This document shows positions 1 to 13,158 of a DNA stretch of 64,000 nt, in pieces (position 1 is the stretch's first letter; the number at the start of each line of letters is the position of its first letter). The DNA is from Primula veris (taxonomy: Eukaryota; Streptophyta; Magnoliopsida; Ericales; Primulaceae): contig OY821742.1 of the NCBI GenBank assembly GCA_963682055.1, positions 26,445,060 through 26,509,059 of the forward strand, written 5' to 3'. The notes beneath the pieces were generated by a model, which was not told the origin of the DNA, searched no databases, and saw only the letters and a program-made list of their open reading frames with translations. A program made the position numbers and the translations under genes.

Positions 1-915
1 AATAAAAATGAATTGGAAATTTTCTCTCTCACCCGTCTCTATGTCCTGTACTCTCTCTCTCTCTCTCTCACCCCCTCTCTCTCATGCGGACACTCTCTCT
101 CTCTCCCAACACGATGCAGCAGAGACAACAAATTAAATTTGGTAAATTAAATTAGAAAATATATTTAGTTTTATTCAAACTGCTCTGCAGTCACCAGTTG
201 TGCATACATACAACTATATAATTACATACAACAATATATATCATACAAACATATATACATACATATATATATATATATTATTCACTCTATTTCCAGCTTT
301 GCATTTTTCACTTTTTCTTTTTCTGATTTACTTATTCTGTTCTTAGTTACTATACCATATATATATCAAAACTCTGACCAATCTGAAGTGTCTATCTACA
401 CTAGTATTTTCCTCCCAGTTTTCTCCATTGGTACCTCATCCTTCTCAACTTTTTTTCTTGTGAAGCCTTTAGGGTGTGTTTGGAATCCAGAAAACGGATG
501 GAAAAAAGAAAATGATTTCCGAGATAATGATTTTATGGGTTTGGTTACAAAAGAAACCCGATGAAAAAGAAAATATGAAAAAGTATGAGAAAAGTTTGTA
601 TGTAAAGCGTGAGAAATTTTGTTACAAAAGTGGAGTAAAATGAAAATGAATGGAAATTTCTTTCTCACCCGTCTCTCTGTCATGTACTCTCTCTCCTGCG
701 GAGACTCTTTCTCTCCCAACACTATACAGCATAGACAGCTAATTAAATTAGAAAATATATTTAGTTTTATTCAAACATACAACAGTATATATCATACAAA
801 CATACATATATATCTATATTAATCATCCTATTTCCACCTTTGTATTTTTCACTTTTTCTTTTTCTACTGTTTTTCGTCCTATATCCATAGTCATAATTTG
901 TTTTTTCTCCACTCA
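1..915. repeat. Tandemly duplicated 0.65-kb AT/CT-rich block (copy A)
   Basis: This holds the end of one unit and all of a second unit of a diverged tandem duplication. Shared landmarks are CTCTCT-rich tracts, a TATATAT microsatellite (about 261-278), the phrase GACCAATCTGAAGTGTCTATC, and a stretch beginning GGGTGTGTTTGGAATCC near 472. No credible protein is encoded; the short open frames here are low in complexity. Copy B has the same layout at 35229-36460, where the TA microsatellite is much longer. Confidence 0.7.
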
Positions 916-2113
916 GGTGTAACATCCCAGACCAAATTTGGGAGTCGCAAGGCCGAATAACACGTGTATAGCGGCACGTGTTAGATAAAGCCTAAATTAA
1001 CAACATATAAATATAGTAGACTAATGAATATACTAAAAAATATAAACTTTTATTAATAACAATTTTAACTATGGTCCTTACCAAGTAATTATACATCATA
1101 TAAGGTAAACCGAAATTATATCACAGCAGAAAACTAACTTAAACTTTTATGAGATATGTCTGGTCCCACCACTCGACTTCAACTCTAACGACTTCAAATC
1201 TAAAACCACTTACCTGAAAACATTTAAAATGGAGTGATGAGCTAAACGAGCTCAATGAGTGACAAGTCTTACAATAATAGTATGGGTCTAAAATAAGTTT
1301 TCGTTTCTTTTCTTTCTTTAAAAACAGATCATTGATTTATATAAAACTTCTCATCATATAACAAGGTCAAATTCTTTAAACAAATGCAAGAAACATGATA
1401 ATCTTTTTTCCTTTCTTACTATGATAAAATCAAGTATGATAGTATTTATATATTAGGGTACCGAGCCCGGTTAACTTCTTCAATCTCTTTACCGTCGATC
1501 TTTTTCTCAGGTGTAAAAACCATATGTGCACTACGTAATTAAGGTCACCGCAGCATGACGGCTGGGTCTATTCCTTAAAACGTTCCGGTTAACGAAATGA
1601 TGTACAATCGTTAACTTAACCGTTGAGAACCAAACTCATTTGTTTAGTTGCCAAAGTCACCTCACTTCTCCTTATTAGGAGATTCTCCGTTGCACTTTTT
1701 CTCATAGTCCCAATACAATCATAGGCAATTAACATAAAATATCCATCAAACTTTATACATAATCTATAATAATAATTTATTTTCCCTTTTCTGTTTGCAC
1801 AACTGATATGAAAACATTCTTTTACACATATAATACTGAAATAATGCCAAAGGCCTGAAACTTTCTGTCAAATACATGATGGGATTTTATAATAATAAGA
1901 CAAGATCACTCACTTGACTCGGGTTGAAAAACCCGAACACTTCTATACCAAAACCATTAAAGACCTGGAAATTTAATCGTCCCACCATGTCAATACAGTG
2001 GCACATAAATGTCATGGGGCAAAATATGACTAGGTCTAATATTCTGTAGTGTAACAAAACTCTATGGCGATTGTCTCCCTGACGACATGGACAACTTAAA
2101 CCTATAGAACTAA
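916..2113. repeat. Unclassified repeat beginning TGTAACATCCCAGACC (copy A)
   Basis: This AT-rich non-coding stretch starts near 917 with TGTAACATCCC and a short palindrome (TCCCAGACCAAATTTGGGA). A start of this kind is common in plant Gypsy-type LTRs, so a solo LTR is possible, but I could not define a matching end or target duplication. It has no protein-coding potential. It is repeated almost identically at about 36465-37649. Confidence 0.35.
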
Positions 2114-2962
2114 CAGGGGCGGCACACCCCTATGACCAGGGGTTGCTACGACAACTCCACAATTTCGAAAAAAAAAATTTATTAATATTTTTCATAATAA
2201 TTTATATATGCGATATTCTGACAACCTCTTAAATATTTTTTTTGGCAACCCCTCCCAAAATTATATAATGTTAGCGCAATAACACACCATAATTTTGTAT
2301 GTGCTGATAATATATAAGTAATACTTAAAAAACTAACATATGTAAGTGATTATAAAAAACAGTTTACACCAAATTATCATGTTAGCATGTAACACACATC
2401 TTTAAAAAAAATTAAACAAAAATAATAATTAGAGTAGTGGTGAGTGCAAATAAAATTTAAAAAATAATTTTTGATGATTTGTATTTTAATTGAAGTGAAT
2501 ATACTGAAATTGTGTAATAGATATTTAATTGTTCGTATATATCTATTATTTAATATAGGTTTGGTTTTTTAAGGTTTTTTTTTATATTTTTTTATCTTCG
2601 TGTCTTAATCTTTTTACTTGTTATAGCTTAATTTCTTAAATTTAACTTTTATATCTTTTGAGTTTCAATTTTATTTATTTTTCAGTCAATTTTGAAACGC
2701 TGAAACTTTCGACACATGACTGCACGTGACATTATTGTTTTGGGTTTTTTTTGGTAGTTTGAAAATAAAGTCGAAATTGAGTGAAAAGGAAAAAATAGAA
2801 ATCAAATACATTTTAATCAAGAAAACAAGGTAAAAAAAATCAATAAAAGATGGTAAAAAATGTTTTAAAAAATCCGGCTTTTCCGTGTTTATAATTTGAA
2901 AAATATTATGCGTTTTTATTAATTTTGGCAAGTCCACACATTTGGTTCTGGTTCCGCCCTTG
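2114..2962. mobile_element. Non-autonomous hAT element
   Basis: The left end reads CAGGGGCGGCACAC and the right end, reverse-complemented, reads CAAGGGCGGAACCAG, giving short imperfect terminal inverted repeats. The 8 bp on each side, AGAACTAA (2106-2113) and AGAACTAG (2963-2970), match at 7 of 8 positions, as expected for the hAT target duplication. The 849-bp interior is AT-rich and has no transposase. In copy B only the left 152 bp survive (37650-37801) because a deletion removed the rest. Confidence 0.8.
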
Positions 2963-4127
2963 AGAACTAGTCATGAAAATATAAAGCAAATCTAGTTAAT
3001 ATACCTCATCTACAAGCTACTGGAATCGTGAACTATTGGTTCTCTTTACATTCTTTGTACTCAACTCTTGTTTATTATTTAACCTACCAATTTAACCCCA
3101 TACTAGAACAGTTGCACACTACCAGACATGTAGTAAAGCTAATTAAACTAGAATTCATAACCTTCTGGCAATACAAAAAGCTACTACGTTATAAGATGAA
3201 TCGTTTCATATTCAACTATTCTTCCTGCCATGTATATTCCGATTTTGAAACAAACAAAAATCGTTACAGGTGATATACATAACCAAACCTTAATGGAATG
3301 TAAAACTAACCTATAGATTATCTTTATTTATATATTAATCTAGACTATGAACCAAACCACCATAATCTCTGTGTTTGATTAAATAGCCTGCAACCGGAGT
3401 TTTCAAAAAAAACAATACAAACCCATTAACTTATTGAAAAAAACTAGTCATCAGCCCGATTTACTTATTATTAGTCAGGAACAGTATACAAGGTTTAACC
3501 AAAGTGACAACTAAACTTAAATTAAATCTAAGAACTAATTTCTTGTTAACCATATTCATTTCAGTAGGGATTCATATGTATTACCTTGATTACACGAAAG
3601 ACCTACAGCTCCCGTCTACTTCTCTTCCCAAACAGCTTATATATATTTATATAAATAAGTATATAAATCTCCATCACTCTATATATTATATAAACTCTGC
3701 TTTTGCGGTGAATTACACTTATAGTAAAGGTTGATAACCCAATATATATATAACTCTGACATTGATACTCTAAACTTTATTATTTCGGTTACCATAGTCG
3801 TTTCTGCTTCTCTGCCTCTTCACTCTCTTTTATGCGTTTTCAGAATTAAAAGCCATTAGCACTAATCTATCATAAGAGGAATAACCTAACTGGTCCTTTA
3901 GGTGTAACTTACTTAACAACAGTACCCTAACTTTTTAATTATTTATACTTTATTACTAGTAGAATTAATAATAATATTAAGAAGAATATTCTAAGAATAT
4001 AAATTATTTAATAAAGTACGGGATTTTACACAAGGTGTTTGTTTAAACTGATACAGTCAGATTTATATTTCGGGCTTGCTAAGAACATTTGTTACTTTAT
4101 AAGTGGTTGCTGATAGAAAATAAGTCT
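2963..4127. other. AT-rich intergenic sequence, nothing recognised
   Basis: About 1.2 kb with two short open frames (81 and 76 codons) of random composition, no splice-site context and no family motifs. It lies between the hAT element and an inverted LTR, so it may be decayed internal sequence of the element that owned that LTR. It is absent from copy B. Confidence 0.5.
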
Positions 4128-5358
4128 CCACAGCGGAAAAAACGTGTCCAGATTTTTAGGTTTAATATGTACGTGTATTATCAAAAATAATCCTATTTTA
4201 CAGTATAATTTAGATCATACCGAATAATATAAGGGAACAGATGGTTGCTGTGAGATGGAACAGATCGCCTCAACTTTTTTACCTTATTCCTGATCTAGCA
4301 CCTTGCTCGGTTAAAGATGGTGGGCTCTTTCTCTCTCGAGGAAATCTCGAAAATATAGTATGAAAAACTTCTATTTTTCAAGAAAAGGGGCGTGTTATAT
4401 GTAGGCTAAGGTAGAAACTTGTACGCTGATTAGGATAGAGCTTACTAAAAAGATTTCGTGCTATCATATCTCCTAAAAACCCGATCGAGGTATACACAAT
4501 CAATTTAAATCGTAATTTATTCCACAAAAAATCACGACTGATCTCTCTACCATAATCCGAATATTTAATTTATTCTAATTGTCAAACATGTTTATTATCT
4601 TCTCATGTAAAGATTAATCAGATACTCATTTATTAAATTAAATCACTGACTAATTTCTTATTTAATAAACATATTATCTCTAAGTCTGTCCGTTAAATTT
4701 ATTTGCATTTCGGATTATAAATACACATGCAGGGTTTACACGCACAAAACTTTTAAACTTCCTCAATTGAGTATCATCAATCCCTTACAGGACGTGGATT
4801 TTTTTTATTACTAATAAACACTGATACGAATAATGTTATCATCAAAGTCATTATGTTTATTGACTCGTGACGAATCTCACCATGTATGAATCAAAATGAC
4901 AAACACATCCATACATGTTTAAATAGCAATTTATGAATTAATAGCATAAACAATAACCATGACCACGAGTTATGAATTATTTTGTCTAGTCAGTCACCAA
5001 ATGATCATTTTGTAATAGTCTTGTTTATTACACACAAAGTGCACTAGTAAATGGAGTTGGAATTTATTTGTTCTTTGTAGTTAAGACAGGCCTATTAAAA
5101 CCATGTACTACAACTCTATTGATGGTGTGTCCATTTCCATGTAAAGTTGTAAATATATAACTTATATTCTATTAGAACCGACAGTTTAATATTCCGTGTG
5201 TAAGTTAACTCTACACACTAAACCATCTACTAAATAGAATAATAGACAATTATTTATTCATTCAAACAATAATGATAAATAACAATTGCTCATATTATTC
5301 TCATTAAATAACCTCCTGCCAAGTAACCGTCGTTGGCTAAGCTACAGCGAATCGCATG
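4128..5358 (-). mobile_element. Divergent copia-type LTR in inverted orientation
   Basis: Reverse-complementing this segment gives a sequence that lines up along most of its length with the LTR at 5359-6544 and 12013-13160. Landmarks are TTAGTGTGTAGAGTT, CTTACACACGGAATAT, GGTTCTAATAGAATATA, a GTTGTAG..CA block, GGGATTGATGATA and, at the end, TTTTTTCCGCTGTGG. It is therefore an older relative of that LTR lying head to head with it. In copy B the part left of 4981 is deleted and 37802-38180 remains. Confidence 0.7.
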
Positions 5359-6544
5359 ATTTATTGTTGTTTTTAGTATTTATTTATTAACAATAAATGA
5401 TTTATTTGAGAATAGTTTTGAGCAATGTTCTACATGTTATTTATATGTACATGTATCTTTATTCGGTATAGTAAATGATTTGGTGTGTAGTGTACGACTT
5501 ACACACGGAAGATCAAATCACTGGTTCTAACATAATATATTTTATCATTCACAACTTTAGATGGAGTATACAACCATCGGTATAGTTGTAGCATATAGTT
5601 TTAGTACGTCTGTCTTGACTACAAGGAACAGCTGAGTTCCGACTCTTTGTGCTAGTATACTTAGAGTATATTGAACAGGACAAAGTGGTATTATTTTATG
5701 CTACTGACCAGAATAAAATAATTATACCTAAAAAATTATTATTATTACTTATACTCTTAATCCCTATATTATTTTCGATACACATATTTATAATATATAC
5801 TGCTTTGATTTACAATGGGTGAGATTTGTTATGGTCAACAAACTCTTACGTTGGGCAGTAATATTATTTATATGGTGTGTGTCTATAATCGAATGAATTC
5901 ACGTCCCTTAACAAGTATTGATGATATCCCCTCGAGAAGCTTATAAGTTTTGTTTGTGTCAAATCTTGAAAGTGGATTTTATGTCCGACACAACAAATAA
6001 GTTAAGTGGAAAGGTCGAGGAAATAATATGTCGAGTAAAATAATTGTCAGTAATTAATTTACTTGGTGGATATATGTGATCTTAACGTGAAAAGAAAATT
6101 AAGTATTTAATAATGTGCTCTCAAATATTATTTGAGAAGGAATTAGAGTGTAATTATATTTTCTAGTGGAAATCAATATAATTTACCGATAGAATATCCT
6201 AAGAATGATAAAATATTAATTAGATAATATTATATTAATCATCTTAATTAGATTATAGATTATTTATTAATTAAGTACTAATCTAAGTAGGTTAGAGTTC
6301 CAGGTAAGATAGAAGTCTTTTACTTCTTGTGCACTAGTCCTTGGTGTAGCATATAAATAAACAACATTCATAATTAGGGTTTCCTAAAAGTTTTTGAGCA
6401 AGAAGTATAATAGAAATATAACAGAAAATAAGTGTGATCTACCTCTGTCCGAAGTTATTTCTGTATTGTTTTTATTAAATTCATATACACTATAATCAGG
6501 ATACAAGGCCAGTTTTTCCGCTGCAAAAATAAAACTGCTATATT
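5359..6544 (+). repeat. 5' LTR of decayed copia element (copy A)
   Basis: It is directly repeated at 12013-13883. It ends in CCGCTGCA followed by AAAATAAAA; a pyrimidine-rich CCGCTGC end is familiar from plant copia LTRs. The first 30 or so bases of the 3' LTR (TGTTAGAATGATATAC...) are missing here, and the sequence joins directly to the inverted relative at 4128-5358. Confidence 0.8.
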
Positions 6545-9500
6545 TCTGTTGTATATAGATTTGATTGGATTGTTTAGGGTTGAATAGATATTTAATCTAG
6601 GTTTTAGATTAAATTTTCAATCAGAAATAAACAATATTTTATTCAATGTGTTTTTTGTTTATTCTGCTATTGGAATATTAGAACTGCTATATTTCTGTTA
6701 TTGTTTAATAACATCAAACTGCATAGTGAATTATATATGAATATGTATGGTATTACAGTTTATTTTGAGTTGTATACATATATGCATATGACTATGGAAG
6801 TAAGTGATAATGAATTTGTTTCCTATGTGACGTATATAACAGGAGCTTTATGCTATAGTAAACATGTGTATGAATACGTATGTACTAGCGGATCTGTCCA
6901 CCCGATGGGTGTGAATCCAAAAAAATATTTCTAATCCGTTATGGTAGAATCTTTGATGAAGGAATGAATAATTATAGTTGAGAGAGATAGAAGAGATGAA
7001 TTTGATGATATGATTTGTGAGAAGATAAGTTAATAATTAGATGGCAGTTTTTTATGGTAGAATCTTTTATGAAAGAATGAATAATTATGGTTGAGAGAGA
7101 GAGGGGGATGAATTTGATGATATAATTTGTGAGAAGTTGAAGTTAATAATTAGATGGCAGTTTTTTTCTTTTAATTCTCCTGTAAAAGGTGTCTATTACT
7201 ATTTATAATTTTGTAAATTAATAGGACTATTTTATAAATAATTGTTTTAAGGCTTCATAAGCCCTCTTCACATAAAGTAATAGTATAGATATATGTTTGG
7301 TCATTAATATATATTAACATGTATACATGAGTTTTAGTTTACATAAAATAGTTGATTTTAAGGGAAAAAGGTGATTTACAGATAAATCATGGTATAAATG
7401 TCAATGGACAATTGCAGATATATATATTTATATATCAGATACCTGTATATGTATATCTTGTTGGGTATGTTTTAAATCCAAGATTTGATTTGTGATTGAA
7501 ATTGAGATCGTGGACTACGGGCTTCCCCGAGGTCTGGCTCGTCGGACTTGTATGTTCTTGATCACCGGATTGTGAGTTCCCCGGAGCTTGTACCGGTGGT
7601 CGGACAGAGAGACAAGCTGCGGGGTAGCGGAGGTGGCTAATTGTATGATGGTTGGCGGCTACTTTAACCCTAGCTGGTGTGTTTTAGCTAGGGACCTGTT
7701 TTGTGAATTAGAATAGAAAAATTACCAGAATTGTTATTTTCCACGTTCGCTGAATAGTCATTAATGCGAAAATAGTTTTAGAAAATTACAGTTTGACCCA
7801 CTATTTACAGATTTGGATATATATAGTATTACAGTTCACTTGTAATCTGAAAATCTGCATGTAATTAATTATTAACTATTTAGATTTAATTAATTCTTAT
7901 AATTGATTAATAATAGTTAAGGTGTAATTAATTATTAACTACTTAGATTTAATTGATTTTTGTTATTGATTAATAATAGTTAAGGTGTAATTAATTATTA
8001 ACTATTTAGATTTAATTGATTTTTATTATTGATTAATAATAGTTATGGTTTAATTAATTATAAACTATTTTGATTAAATTGCTAATTAGTTTATCGATTT
8101 ATAATAGTTGGAATTTGATTGACTGGATTAATTAATATTGTTTTGATTTAATTATTTTAATTTTTAATTAATTAATAACAATTAGATTTAATTAACGGTT
8201 AATTGAATTGACCGAAAGCAAATTATAAGTGATGTATTTTATTTTCACGCGTTGGCTATAGTGCCTTCCTCCATATCGGATGAAATTAATTATGGATCAC
8301 TAAGTATAATTAGTATCCCTAAAATTAATAAATAACTAAGTGGGAGAGTGAATTTATTTTGTATAAATATCACGGTCTCCATCACTATTTTATAGATGAA
8401 GTAATTATTTTACGCGTTGGCTATAGTACCTTCCTCCCCATCGGATGGAATAATTACGGAATCATCAAGTATAAACTATAAATATTTTGTTAGTATCTAA
8501 TCATCTCTCCATCTGAGAGATTATATACTGGAACAATGGATTAATAATTGGTGATGGTATTCACTTAGATATAATTATTATTAGTTAAGCCAGATATTTA
8601 ATTTTTATTTTGACTTTTGTCTACACAGTAAAATTAAATGGCTAAACTAGCATATCGAATGTTAAATAATATACGTCCTCCCATCGAGGCATATTATTTA
8701 CGGTGACTAGGCTGGTGGTGGATTAAAGTTTTAAATATTGGATTAGGGACCATATTTAATAATAATTCATAGTTATTTTAGTTGCTCATTTAATATTTTA
8801 TTTGTAATTATTTTCTCATGATAATAAATTGCATTTGTGCCACTATATAGTATGCTTAAAAGGTTAAGTTGTTTATTTGAATTATTATAACTGAAAATAA
8901 AACTCGGATATTCTTATTTGACTGCTAGTAAGCAAAATTTGTGTTTTAAGGTATGTCAATCGGTTTCAAGTGAGCGGGTAACTAATTAGTTGATCCAGGT
9001 TTATCGGAGGTGGATTGAATATAATTTGATGAGATGTAACAATAATACATATTGTCATTCATGACTAATGTATTGCGACATCAGCATCAATTTATGTTAT
9101 ATTTCTATGACGTCACGATGAATCTAAAATGTATGTTTGAGATTCGAGATTGTGATAATTGAGAAAATAACATATGAAATTTCTTAAACACAATAATGAC
9201 GAAGAGACACAGTTTAAGGATTATGTTCTTGAACTAGGGATTCTTAAAGGTGAAATTAATGGCGAAAGCCAAGTTGATAGTTAAGGCACCAAAAGGTCTC
9301 ATGAAAAGTCTAGTGTTTCTTAGGTTAATGAAAAGTTTCTGTTTCTAAACCGAAAGGTTATAAGAAAAGGAAAAGGTCACATGAACTGATAGCAAGTCAT
9401 TTAAAGTAATATTGTCCAATACATTTAACTTAAAATTAAGCTATAAGTTATATCTCTTTCACTTGTTGCTGGAAAATGTTTAGTGATTGTATCTACCGTA

Positions 9501-12012
9501 AGTTGTTGTGTAGATATTGGAATCACTAATCATTGTTGCAATTTATTGTAAATGTTTTAGTAAACCAGACAGTTTAGTGATGGCGAGATATTATACTTTT
9601 TGGAAGATTGCATAAGGTGCAAGTAGTTAGAGTGGAAGATATTAGAATTGATTAGTATTAATCATATATTGATAATAGTAGACATTCTATATAGACATTC
9701 CATTAGAAAGAACTTTAGTTCGGTTTCTAAGATAATGGATGAAGATATTTTGTTTATCGGATATGGTAAATAAGTGAATGATCTTTATATTATTGTTAAA
9801 TTCTAATTCTACATATCAATTAAAATTTGAATAATATTATTAACATACCATATTAGAGAAATTAACTTTCAAGTAATGAACTATACATAACTTTGGCATG
9901 TACACCTAGGTTATTTTAACTAAAAATGATGTCAAGGTTGGTTTAAAATGGTCCATTTGGATCACTGAAAGTGGAGGCACTGCCAACTCTTGAATCATGT
10001 TTAGATAGTAAAATGACCAAGTTATCTTTCACGATCAAATGTTGTACCACTTTAAGAAGTGTAAGGATTAGTTAATTCTGATTCGTTTAATCCTACGAGA
10101 TCCATGATACATGAGTTTTTGAATAGACGGTCACATTTATTTGTGATTATTCAAAGTACATGTACATTCATTTGATGCGTCATACGTCTTACCGGCTAGA
10201 CAGAGAGATATTTTTTTATTAACAGCCAAGACAGATCATAGGCCGGAAAAAGTGTTTTGAAGTATTCAATGCATTTAAGACGAAGACAGATAAGCATCTT
10301 GGAAATCTATATCGACACTTCGATTTGATCAAGGTGGCGAGTAACTCTTTGGATAGATATTGGACTACTTATCAGATGTAGGGATTATATCCCAGTTTAC
10401 TTCACCTAGTAAATAATAATCAAACGGTGTAGTAAAATGAAAGTAAAAAGACTCTTATAGGAATGTTTAGGTTAATGATGAGTTATTTAGTTAATTTTAT
10501 TCGTTTTTAGGATACGTAATAGAAACATTAGCATACATCTTCAACTCGGTTTTATCTTAGATAGTATCTAGTACTTCCGTAGAACTTTAGATTTGGCGCA
10601 AACCTAGTCTTAAGAAATTCTGTTTCGTGGGAGTCCAACAAACGTGTTGAAGGAAAAAGCAAAAGAAGTTTGAACCAAGTATTGATGTTCGTTTCTTGTA
10701 TGTTATCCAAAAGAAATGAAAAGTGGTTTCTTATTGTCCTAAGAATCGGAAGTCATTGTTAGGACACATTGATTGATCTTTGGAAAAGGATAAGATGTTA
10801 CCACGAATCCAAAATAAAGTTAGCTTGATAGTAGTTAAGAGAAAGTAGAGTGACATTTATTTTTATTATAAATCTATAGTTCAAAATGAAACGTCGCATG
10901 ATGGACTCACAAATACGTTTTCTCAGTGGGAGAAATCGAGTGATTTATGCAGAGGATGTTTGTGTATAACACCAGTTCAAAGGTTCTTAATTCTTAGTAT
11001 TTATAGGGATGTTTCATGAAATGACCTAGACGTTTCTTATACTTAGGATAATCTTATCAGATGATCATTGATAAGTTGGAAACTGAACCCAGTAGATACA
11101 ATGAATATTGATTTGAGATAAAGATGCAAGATATTGGCAAATATGTATGAAATCTGGTCAAGACAGTTATCCTTAATGGAAGTCTTGTGGAGTACTTTTA
11201 TGGTACAACCAGATGTTATTCAAGCAAAGGGCTAATAGCACATATTATGCAAGTTTAAGAAGTCTTTAGATTTAAGTAGGCATCTAGGTCTTATTTTATC
11301 CATTTTGATCAGGCTATAAAGTCTTATGACTTTCATCAATGGTCGGATAAGTAGTATAAGTACTGGAAGCGTGATGGGTATGTTTTGATATTTTTGGTAC
11401 TATGAGTAAATTAACTTATTCATTAGATGTGATGTGGAATTACTATTTACAGTAAATGTATAATTATTCAGATAGTTAGATATTAAAGAATTTATGATAA
11501 GCCAGTCACATCAATTGATGTTGGGCTTCTCACAAAGCAAGCTATATCAGTTCTAGCCAAATTAAGCATACTGTTTTCTAAGAAATGATTACTCCTTTTG
11601 GATTTGGAATGTTGAATAGACGATTTCATATGCATTGGCAATTGGAAGTCTTATGTATGTTATGAAATTCGTTAGATATTATATTTATTTTGCCTTTGAC
11701 ATTGTTAGTAGATATAAATCTAGCTCAGGCAGGATTATTTATCAATGGTAAAACATTTAATGAAGTATCTTAAATGATTAAGTATTAAATATAGTTTTAT
11801 GAAGAAGTTAATCTTTAATCATTTTTATTAGTAGACTTAGATTTTAGTCGAGTAGTAATTCTAGAAAATCAACATAGAGTTAAAAGTGAATATGATTACA
11901 TCCTAACTTTCTAGTAAACCTTTAATTAAGACTTTTTCGGTAAGGTCTTAGATAAATAGAGGGGTTGAGAGTCTAATGTAGGAAATCATGCCTTTAAGTA
12001 TAAGTGGGAGAT
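6545..12012 (+). pseudogene. Internal region of copia element with reverse-transcriptase remnants
   Basis: Most of this region is unreadable. Around 11100-11360 frameshifted copia RT motifs can be pieced together: YEIW, then TVILNGSLVE, MVQPD.IQAKG, CKFKKSL and FDQAIKSYDFHQW. Near 11750 a VKHLMKYLK-like RNase H-proximal stretch follows. Near 7855-8060 there are three copies of an approximately 60-bp unit beginning TGTAATTAATTATTAAC. The only sizeable open frame (6701-6934, 77 codons) matches no family I know. Confidence 0.7.
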
Positions 12013-13158
12013 TGTTAGAATGATATACTAAAAGACATAATTTATTGTTGTTTTTAGTATTTATTTATTAACAATGAATGATTTATTTGAGAATAGTTTT
12101 GAGCAATGTTGTACATGTTATTTATATGTACATGTGTCTTTATTCTGTATAGTAAGTGATTTGGTGTGTAGAGTACGGCTTACACACGGAATATCAAATC
12201 ACTGGTTCTAACAGAATATATTTTATCGTTCACAACTTCAGATGGAGTGGACAACCATCGGTATAGTTGTAGCACATAATTTTAGTAGGTCTGTCTTGAC
12301 TACAAGTAACATTTGAATTCCGACTCTTTGTGCTAGTATACTTAGAGTATATTGAACAGGACAAAGTGGTATTATTTTATGCTACTGACCAGAATAAAAT
12401 AATTATAACTAATAAATTATTATTATTACTTATACACTTAATCCCTAGATTATTTTCGATACACATATTTATAATATATACTTCTTTGATTTACAATGGG
12501 TGAGATTTGTTGTGGTTAACAAACTCGTATGTTGGGCAGTAATATTATTTATATGGTGTGTGTCAATAATCGAAGGAATTCACGTCCCTTAACAAGGATT
12601 GATGATATCCCCTCGAGAAGCTTATAAGTTTTGTTTGTGTCAAATATTGCAAGTGGATTTTATATCCGACACAATAAATAAGTTAAGTGGAAAGATCGAG
12701 GAAATAATATGCCAAGTAAAATAATTGTCAGTAATTTATTTACTTGGTGGATATTTGTGATCTTAACGTGAGGAGAAAATTAAGTATTTAATAATGTGCT
12801 CTCAAATATTGTTTGAGAAAGAATTAGAGTGCAATTATATTCTTTAGTGAAAATGAATATAATTTACCGATAGAATATCCTAAGATTGGTAAAGTATTAA
12901 TTAGATAATATTATATTAATTATGTTAATAAGATTATATAATATTTATTCATTAAATACTAATCTATGCAGGGTTAGGGTTCTAGAAGTATTTTCCTTCT
13001 TCTGCACTAGATCCATGTTGCAGCCTATATATATTGTTCATATGTTAAGAAAAATAAACAACCTTTATAATTAGGGTTTCCTAACAGTTTTTGAGAGTCC
13101 GCCTCTCTAAGAGCAAGAAGTATAATAGGAATAGAACATAAGATCAAGTGTGATCTAC

